A stretch of 64,000 bases of DNA. It comes from Anaerophilus nitritigenes. Its GTDB lineage: Bacteria; Bacillota; Clostridia; Peptostreptococcales; Thermotaleaceae. The translations under genes were made by a program, and so were the position numbers. Where the stretch lies: contig NZ_RYYS01000032.1 of assembly GCF_004138215.1 (NCBI RefSeq), positions 1 through 64,000 on the forward strand. The letters run 5' to 3'. Positions 61,434 through 64,000 of this stretch are shown piece by piece (within the stretch, counting starts at the first letter, position 1; each line of letters opens with the position of its first letter). The notes under the pieces were generated by a model. That model was not told the DNA's origin. It saw nothing but the letters and a program-made list of their open reading frames with translations, and searched no databases.

Positions 61434-62303
61434 ATGAAAAAATGGATAAAACCTGTAGCTGTTAGTATGATGATTGGGGCTTTTACCTTTGGAATGGGAT
61501 CTTTTTCTTATGGACAGGCAGTGGGAACAGTTACAGCAACATCTGTTAATGTGAGACAAAAACCCAGTGCAGATGCATATAAGATTACTAGTTTAAATAA
61601 TGGAGATAATGTTCAGATTATTGAGGATAAAGAAGATTGGTATCAAATCTCTTTTGATGATCAAGAGGGTTGGATTCATAAAGATTATGTAAAAAAAGAT
61701 ACTTCTAAAATGCAAATAACAGGAAATGGTGTAAATTTAAGAGTAGCACCTTCTACTGATTGTGAGGTATTAGAATCTTTAAGTGTAGGAACTATTGTAG
61801 AAGTAAAAAGTGTAGAAAAAGATTGGTATGCAGTACAAACAGAAGATCGACAAGTTGGATGGGTCCATAGTAAATATGTAGGAGAAATAAAAAATGAACA
61901 TGTAGTATCAAGAGGAAGTAAAAATGCTCAAGTAGACAATCTTCTTAAAACAGCTATGGGTTTAAGAGGAACACCATATTCTTATGGATCAAATGGACCA
62001 AATTCATTTGACTGTTCAGGATTTACATCTTATGTATATAGACAAATAGGAGTTCCAATAAATAGAGATTCAAGAAGTCAATCTATTCAAGGAACAAAGG
62101 TATCAAAAGATGAGCTTAAAAAAGGAGATTTAGTATTTTTTGATACATCAGATAATGGTAGTATCAATCATGTAGGAATCTATATAGGAAATGGAAATTT
62201 CATCCATTCATCATCTGGAAAAGCAGGATCTGTAACTATATCTGCTTTAAATGAAGCCTTTTATAAAAATAGATACATAACAGCTAGAAGAATTTTAGAC
62301 TAA
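61434..62303 (+). CDS. Secreted SH3-NlpC/P60 peptidoglycan endopeptidase
   Basis: Wall hydrolase that cuts stem peptides. The 289 residues begin with a signal peptide (MKKWIKPVAVSMMIGAFTFG, about 28 residues). Two SH3-type domains follow (about 31-90 with VTATSVNVRQKPSADAYKI; about 95-155 with MQITGNGVNLRVAPSTDCEV). An NlpC/P60 domain (about 170-289) has C194 in DCSGFTSYVY, H246 in NHVGIYIGNG and H258, the expected catalytic set. It has a strong GGGGGGCG site. A terminator follows directly. Confidence 0.95.
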   Translation: MKKWIKPVAVSMMIGAFTFGMGSFSYGQAVGTVTATSVNVRQKPSADAYKITSLNNGDNVQIIEDKEDWYQISFDDQEGWIHKDYVKKDTSKMQITGNGVNLRVAPSTDCEVLESLSVGTIVEVKSVEKDWYAVQTEDRQVGWVHSKYVGEIKNEHVVSRGSKNAQVDNLLKTAMGLRGTPYSYGSNGPNSFDCSGFTSYVYRQIGVPINRDSRSQSIQGTKVSKDELKKGDLVFFDTSDNGSINHVGIYIGNGNFIHSSSGKAGSVTISALNEAFYKNRYITARRILD

Positions 62304-62304
62304 A

Positions 62305-62336
62305 AAAAATCCTACTTATTTAAGTAGGATTTTTTA
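62305..62336. terminator. Terminator between convergent wall genes
   Basis: AAAAATCCTACTT, loop ATTT, AAGTAGGATTTTT (13 bp). Strong on the plus strand; A-rich left flank lets it act on the minus strand too. Confidence 0.85.
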
Positions 62337-62362
62337 TTAGTTTATATAAACTTCTAATTCGT

Positions 62363-62917
62363 TTATTTGTATATATTTTTAAGACTTAAAACTTTTTTGA
62401 CGTAATTTTGTGTCTCGTTAAATGGTGGGATACCATTATATTTTTCTACATTAGAAGGACCAGCATTGTATGCAGCTAAAGCAAGCGTTGTATTTCCATT
62501 ATATCTATCTAAAAGATTCTTAAGATATTTAGCTCCTCCATGTATATTTTGTACAGGATCCCACGGATTAGAAACGCCAAGTCCTTTTGCAGTATCAGGC
62601 ATAAGTTGCATAAGTCCTTGTGCACCTGCATGGGATTTAGCATATGGATTAAAAGATGATTCAGCATGAATAACTGCTTTGATTAAACTAGAATCTATAT
62701 TATATTTTTTTGCTACTGTGTCTATAATTGTTTCGTATTTTTCGTGATCGATTTTTGAACTTTCTTTTTCTATTTCTTGATTGAATAGGATATCAAAATC
62801 ATTAAAAGAATGATTCTGAGTAATATGATTACGGCTTAAAGTAACACCAGATGGCAATCGACTTTGTACCTCACTCAATTTTTGATTCCATATAGATTGT
62901 ACAGAATTAATTTTCAT
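62363..62917 (-). CDS. Lytic transglycosylase domain protein without signal peptide
   Basis: A 184-residue protein. The ATG at 62917 follows AAAGGAGTC; an earlier ATG at 62938 lacks support. Residues 1-60 are polar and lack any signal or membrane segment. Residues about 65-184 form an SLT domain with catalytic E86 in [20 protein letters not shown], then [27 protein letters not shown] and [16 protein letters not shown]. Leaderless SLT proteins are often linked to flagella or other secretion machines; that is inference. Convergent with the NlpC gene, divergent from the SPOR gene. Confidence 0.9.
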   Translation of the reverse strand: MKINSVQSIWNQKLSEVQSRLPSGVTLSRNHITQNHSFNDFDILFNQEIEKESSKIDHEKYETIIDTVAKKYNIDSSLIKAVIHAESSFNPYAKSHAGAQGLMQLMPDTAKGLGVSNPWDPVQNIHGGAKYLKNLLDRYNGNTTLALAAYNAGPSNVEKYNGIPPFNETQNYVKKVLSLKNIYK

Positions 62918-63032
62918 GATAAAGACTCCTTTTAACACGACTATGATTTCTTTATATTATATATCGGATATTTTGTAAAATATATTTAGAAAAAGATGAA
63001 AAAATTATAGATTAATATAAAAAGGATAAGAA

Positions 63033-63062
63033 TTGTTTTTATATACAAAAGGAAAATACAAT
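63033..63062 (+). promoter_or_regulatory. Possible promoter of the SPOR-domain gene
   Basis: TTGTTT (63033-63038), 18-base spacer, TACAAT (63057-63062). Moderate match. Confidence 0.4.
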
Positions 63063-63111
63063 AGATATGTAGAAAATAGAATGCATAAGATTGTTAAAAG
63101 GGGAGTGGGAA

Positions 63112-63960
63112 ATGAGATTAAAAAGAAATAGAATAAGAAAAGAAAGTGAAGGAAAAAAAATAGGGATTATTTTTTTGTTAGGGATATTAATTTTTTTATC
63201 TGTTGGATGTGGTTTTTTATTAACTCAACATATTATCATACCTTCTTTTTTAAATCATCAGATAGAACAAAAAAATATAGTTAAACAAGAAGAACGAAAA
63301 AAAACACAAGAAAAAAAAGAAAATGAACAATCTCGTATAGATACTAAAAACACATTAAGCTTAAATGGGTTGGATATGTTTAGTATTCAAATAGGGAGTT
63401 TTTCTACAAGTGAAAATGCACAAAATATGGTAGATAACTTATATGAAAGAAAAATACCTGCATTCATAGTGGACGAAAATGGATACAAAGTAATTACAGC
63501 AGTAATGCTAGATCGAAATAGTGCAGATGTTTTTATGAAAACGATCAAATCAGAGTATGAAGAAGCTTTTGTATTGAGTAAAAGGATACCTGATAAAATG
63601 ATTCAGTATCATAATGAAGATGAAAAATATATACATATTTTTAAAGATGAAAATAAAAAATTTATAGAAATATTAAAAACAATTGGAAAAAAAATACAAC
63701 AAGAAAAAAATCTAGGGAATATACAATCTTTTCAAGTAGATATAGATGCTTTAAATGAAATAGAAAAGAAAGTAAACCAACATCAAACTTCTCAAGATTT
63801 AAAAACTGTTCAAAATGAATGGATAAACATTTTAAAAGATTTTTCAAAAGAGTTAACAACAGCGTTGAAAAATCAAGAAAATCCATTATTTGAGATAGAA
63901 AATATTTTCATAAAGAAAGTATACCAATATTCAAAGTTTATGACGAACAATGAGCATTAA
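63112..63960 (+). CDS. SPOR-domain membrane protein
   Basis: A 282-residue single-pass membrane protein. The ATG at 63112 follows AAAGGGGAGTGG; the frame opens seven codons earlier without a site. A basic N-terminus (RLKRNRIRKESEGKK) precedes one membrane segment (about 17-38), then a Lys/Glu/Gln-rich linker. A SPOR domain follows (about 85-155, MFSIQIGSFSTSENAQNMVD, YKVITAVMLDRNSADVFM), which binds denuded septal glycan. The last 110 residues are helical and not assigned. Probably acts at division or spore septa. Confidence 0.85.
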   Translation: MRLKRNRIRKESEGKKIGIIFLLGILIFLSVGCGFLLTQHIIIPSFLNHQIEQKNIVKQEERKKTQEKKENEQSRIDTKNTLSLNGLDMFSIQIGSFSTSENAQNMVDNLYERKIPAFIVDENGYKVITAVMLDRNSADVFMKTIKSEYEEAFVLSKRIPDKMIQYHNEDEKYIHIFKDENKKFIEILKTIGKKIQQEKNLGNIQSFQVDIDALNEIEKKVNQHQTSQDLKTVQNEWINILKDFSKELTTALKNQENPLFEIENIFIKKVYQYSKFMTNNEH

Positions 63961-64000
63961 AATAAATTGTAAGCAAAAATATTTCAAAAGAACAATAGAA

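Noticed and set aside
1-64000. CRISPR arrays, insertion sequences, prophage or conjugative genes
   Set aside because: No regular repeat-spacer pattern, transposase, integrase or phage structural genes were seen.

Overview
The window is a single 64-kb stretch of chromosome from a low-GC, endospore-forming Firmicute of the class Clostridia. The evidence is very AT-rich DNA with A/T-biased codons, strong AGGAGG-type ribosome sites, frequent TTG and GTG starts, and sporulation genes (gpr, spoIIP, yqfC, yqfD, sigma-E-like promoters). Clostridial housekeeping fits too: PPDK with its regulator, a single-chain glycyl-tRNA synthetase under a T-box, and CIRCE/HrcA. An Alkaliphilus- or Crassaminicella-like organism would fit, but this is inference from gene content, not a database match. 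No phage, insertion sequence, CRISPR array or rRNA operon was seen.

Positions 1-45,500 follow the order of the Bacillus subtilis comEC-to-yqfO region. In order these are comEC, holA, rpsT (opposite strand), gpr, spoIIP, lepA, hemW; then the heat-shock operon hrcA-grpE-dnaK-dnaJ; then prmA-rsmE-mtaB, a HIT protein and rpsU-yqeY. The membrane-domain pair nfeD-floA follows, then yqfC-yqfD-phoH-pgpH-ybeY, a kinase/PAP2 fusion, a CorC-like CBS protein, DUF502, cdd-era-yqzL-recO, T-box-glyS, ccpN-ppsR-ppdK, yaiI-dnaG-rpoD and trmK-yqfO. Translation, replication, chaperone, cell-envelope and sporulation genes are interleaved. Internal promoters and terminators (CIRCE, sigma-A, sigma-E-like, T-box) cut the co-oriented block into separate units.

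Positions 45,500-50,500 are looser and more lineage-specific. They hold the RNase P RNA gene, an apparent gene remnant, a GNAT protein, a small unannotated ORF ending in a large nested hairpin, and a FUSC-like membrane protein. They also hold a 20-cysteine, probably spore-surface protein on the minus strand, divergent from a beta-propeller-like protein paired with a coiled-coil partner. A minus-strand tRNA-Leu(CAA) closes the region.

Positions 50,500-64,000 carry a YdjM-like membrane protein and an ECF sigma/anti-sigma pair whose promoter looks autoregulated. These are followed by polA-coaE-lytic transglycosylase, a DUF441 protein with a nicotinate phosphoribosyltransferase, a peptide-binding lipoprotein and tRNA-Leu(GAG). 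The end holds three wall-related genes: SH3-NlpC/P60, a leaderless lytic transglycosylase and a SPOR protein.

No convincing wholly new multi-gene system was found. The best leads are a two-copy intergenic element with divergent terminator hairpins (25-105 and 53638-53719), the ECF autoregulatory promoter, the undescribed divergent Cys-rich/propeller locus, the small ORF with its nested hairpin at 47183-47389, the kinase/PAP2 fusion with an altered phosphatase motif, and the odd start of ccpN.
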